Source of the DNA: Firmicutes bacterium UBA5559
Lineage (GTDB): Bacteria; Bacillota; Clostridia; Peptostreptococcales; Anaerovoracaceae
Direction of reading: 5' to 3'
Length of the DNA: 64,000 nucleotides
NCBI GenBank assembly: GCA_002425705.1
Contig: DIMT01000023.1
Coordinates: 17,611-81,610 of the forward strand
Part shown: in pieces, positions 62,406-64,000 of the stretch
Position numbering within the stretch: position 1 is the first letter of the stretch
Layout: the number at the start of each line of letters is the position of its first letter
The notes under the pieces: model-generated
Seen by the model: the letters and a program-made list of their open reading frames with translations, nothing else
Database searches by the model: none
Told to the model about the DNA's origin: nothing
Program-made: the position numbers and the translations under genes

Positions 62406-63800
62406 ATGAAGGATATACAACTAAAGCAGCTGTACCGGGAAACCGACCGATTTGCGGACCGGGAAGTGACAGTGCGGGGATGGATCCGGACCAACCGAAG
62501 TTCCAACAAATTCGGGTTTGTGGAAATCAACGACGGCTCCTTCTTCAAATCCATACAGGTGGTCTATGAAGATGCAGTCATTGATAATTATGATGCGATA
62601 GCCAAGGCGCCGATCGCTGCTGCCCTTATGGTGAAGGGAACCCTGATCCTGACGCCGGAAGCCAAGCAGCCTTTTGAAATCAAGGCCTCTGAAATCGTTA
62701 TTGAAGCGGATTCCTCTCCGGATTATCCCCTTCAGAAAAAGCGGCACAGCCTGGAGTTCCTGAGGGAAATCGCCCATCTGCGGCCCAGGAGCAATACCTT
62801 CTCCGCCGTTTTCCGGGTACGATCCCTGGTGGCCTATGCCATCCACCGGTTTTTCCAGGATAACAACTTCGTTTATGTCCATACTCCCATTATCACGGGC
62901 AGTGACGCGGAAGGAGCAGGGGAAATGTTCCGGGTGACCACCCTGGATATGAATCAGCCGCCCCGGACAGAGGAGGGGAAAATCGACTACAGCGAGGATT
63001 TCTTCAGCAAAGAAGCCAGCCTCACCGTCAGCGGCCAGTTGGAAGCAGAAACCTTTGCCCTTGCCTTCCGAAATGTCTATACCTTCGGACCTACTTTCCG
63101 GGCCGAAAACTCCAACACAGCCCGTCATGCTTCTGAGTTCTGGATGATCGAGCCGGAGGTGGCATTCGCCGATCTGGAAGACAACATGGTTCTGGCTGAA
63201 GCGATGATCAAATACATCATTCAGTATGTGCTGGACCATGCTCCCGAGGAAATGGAATTCTTCAACAGCTTTGTGGACAAAGGCCTGCTGGAACGGCTTC
63301 AAGTGATCCTGGGCAATGAATTCGGCCGGGTCACCTATACGGAAGCCGTGGAACTGCTGATCAAATCCGGTAAGGAATTTCAATTCCCTGTTTCCTGGGG
63401 CATGGATCTGCAGACGGAGCACGAAAGGTACCTGACAGAAGAAATCTTCAAAAAACCGGTTTTCGTCACTGATTATCCCAAGGATATTAAAGCCTTCTAT
63501 ATGCGGCTCAATGATGACGGCAAGACCGTGGCTGCCTGCGATCTGCTGGTGCCTGGTGTTGGCGAGATCATCGGCGGGAGCCAGAGGGAAGAACGGCTGG
63601 AGGTACTCCGGGAGCGGATGGAACAGATGGGACTGGACGAAAAGGACTATTGGTGGTATCTGGATCTCCGGAAGTACGGCGGCGTCAAGCATGCCGGATA
63701 CGGGCTGGGATTCGAACGGATCCTGATGTATATTACCGGCATGAGCAACATCCGGGACGTGCTGCCCTTCCCCCGAACCCCCAACTCTGCAGAATTTTAA
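62406..63800 (+). CDS. asnS: Asparaginyl-tRNA synthetase
   Basis: A 464-residue class II synthetase: N-terminal OB fold ([25 protein letters not shown]), motif 2 in [27 protein letters not shown], and motif 3 [14 protein letters not shown]. The combination FRAENSNT is typical of AsnRS rather than AspRS. AAAAAGGAGAAAACC precedes the ATG. Its presence means Asn-tRNA need not be made only by transamidation. Confidence 0.95.
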   Translation: MKDIQLKQLYRETDRFADREVTVRGWIRTNRSSNKFGFVEINDGSFFKSIQVVYEDAVIDNYDAIAKAPIAAALMVKGTLILTPEAKQPFEIKASEIVIEADSSPDYPLQKKRHSLEFLREIAHLRPRSNTFSAVFRVRSLVAYAIHRFFQDNNFVYVHTPIITGSDAEGAGEMFRVTTLDMNQPPRTEEGKIDYSEDFFSKEASLTVSGQLEAETFALAFRNVYTFGPTFRAENSNTARHASEFWMIEPEVAFADLEDNMVLAEAMIKYIIQYVLDHAPEEMEFFNSFVDKGLLERLQVILGNEFGRVTYTEAVELLIKSGKEFQFPVSWGMDLQTEHERYLTEEIFKKPVFVTDYPKDIKAFYMRLNDDGKTVAACDLLVPGVGEIIGGSQREERLEVLRERMEQMGLDEKDYWWYLDLRKYGGVKHAGYGLGFERILMYITGMSNIRDVLPFPRTPNSAEF

Positions 63801-63824
63801 TACCGTCTCCGAAAGGAAGTTCCC

Positions 63825-64000
63825 ATGTCAACTTTTTTGATAGCTGTGAAGGACGGAACCATCAAAGGATTCAAAACCGGAGTCATGCTTCTGAAGATCA
63901 TGATTCCCATTTACCTGTTGGTAGTCCTGATTAAATATTCCCCCATCATGCCCTGGCTGGAACGGTTGTTCCAGCCAGCCATGTCTATATTCAAACTGCC
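63825..64000 (+). CDS. Nucleoside-recognition (Gate) membrane protein, 3' end outside window
   Basis: The first 58 codons are visible. The protein starts with a short amphipathic segment, then IKGFKTGVMLLKIMIPIYLLVV and WLERLFQPAMSIFKLP, which resemble the nucleoside-recognition/Gate domain of spore maturation SpmA/B or FeoB-like membrane proteins. CGAAAGGAAG precedes the ATG. The family assignment is tentative because most of the gene is missing. Confidence 0.55.
   Translation, partial: MSTFLIAVKDGTIKGFKTGVMLLKIMIPIYLLVVLIKYSPIMPWLERLFQPAMSIFKL

Noticed and set aside
1..64000. CRISPR arrays, insertion sequences, prophage, attachment sites, replication origin
   Set aside because: I looked for spaced direct repeats, transposase or integrase motifs and DnaA-box clusters and found none.

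Overview
The window is chromosomal DNA from an anaerobic low-to-moderate GC Gram-positive bacterium, most likely a member of Clostridia. The evidence is strong AGGAGG-type ribosome binding sites, consensus sigma-A promoters, many TTG/GTG starts, a clostridial-type Rex operator, Bcd/EtfAB, a CX2CX8CX5C hybrid-cluster protein, rubredoxin, a biotin-dependent acyl-CoA decarboxylase and TRAP transport. I see no phage, transposase, CRISPR array or rRNA operon. There is one tRNA gene.

Region 1 (1-12.4 kb): the 3' part of an AraC-type regulator, a saccharopine-dehydrogenase-like gene, NudC, a small zincin, and then one compact histidine operon running hisZG(fused)-C-B-H-A-F-IE-D plus a HAD hydrolase. 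It is driven by a good promoter at 4073-4101 and carries an unusual three-way hairpin array between hisH and hisA.

Region 2 (12.4-18.4 kb): an acyl-CoA dehydrogenase/EtfBA/MaoC hydratase/iron alcohol dehydrogenase/OFA-type MFS operon, preceded by two Rex-like operators. Its combination of genes is not one I recognise as a named pathway.

Region 3 (18.4-25 kb): rplM-rpsI with a structured leader; two Crp/Fnr regulators around a membrane 4Fe-4S protein; a truncated, motif-degenerate phosphohexomutase; tRNA-Ala(GGC); a cold-shock gene with a long leader; a PAS-GGDEF cyclase; and a LEA-like repeat protein.

Region 4 (24.9-34.4 kb): an FMN riboswitch with two tandem terminators controls ribD-E-BA-H. 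It is followed by a metal-site-degenerate MBL protein, an Rrf2 regulator with RlmA, hemolysin III, an acetate transporter, and a rubredoxin-Hcp pair.

Region 5 (34.4-47.9 kb): a minus-strand operon EamA-HD-LarE-GHL10; a TRAP transporter whose binding-protein gene has an in-frame TAG; MFS-BirA; and a heterodimeric ABC exporter with an operator-like palindrome at its transcription start.

Region 6 (47.9-64 kb): metG-tatD-tilS-ftsH ... coaX-dus-greA-lysS-asnS, a housekeeping order familiar from Firmicutes. Here it lacks hpt and is interrupted between ftsH and coaX by a PucR regulator and an mmdA-D-C decarboxylase set that lacks the membrane beta subunit. The last feature is the start of a nucleoside-recognition (Gate) membrane protein cut by the window end.

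The most worthwhile items are the TAG-interrupted dctP, the HisZ-HisG fusion, the duplicated riboswitch terminators that share one antiterminator target, the paired Rex operators, and the his intergenic hairpin switch. All assignments come from reading the sequence and from family knowledge; no database search was run.
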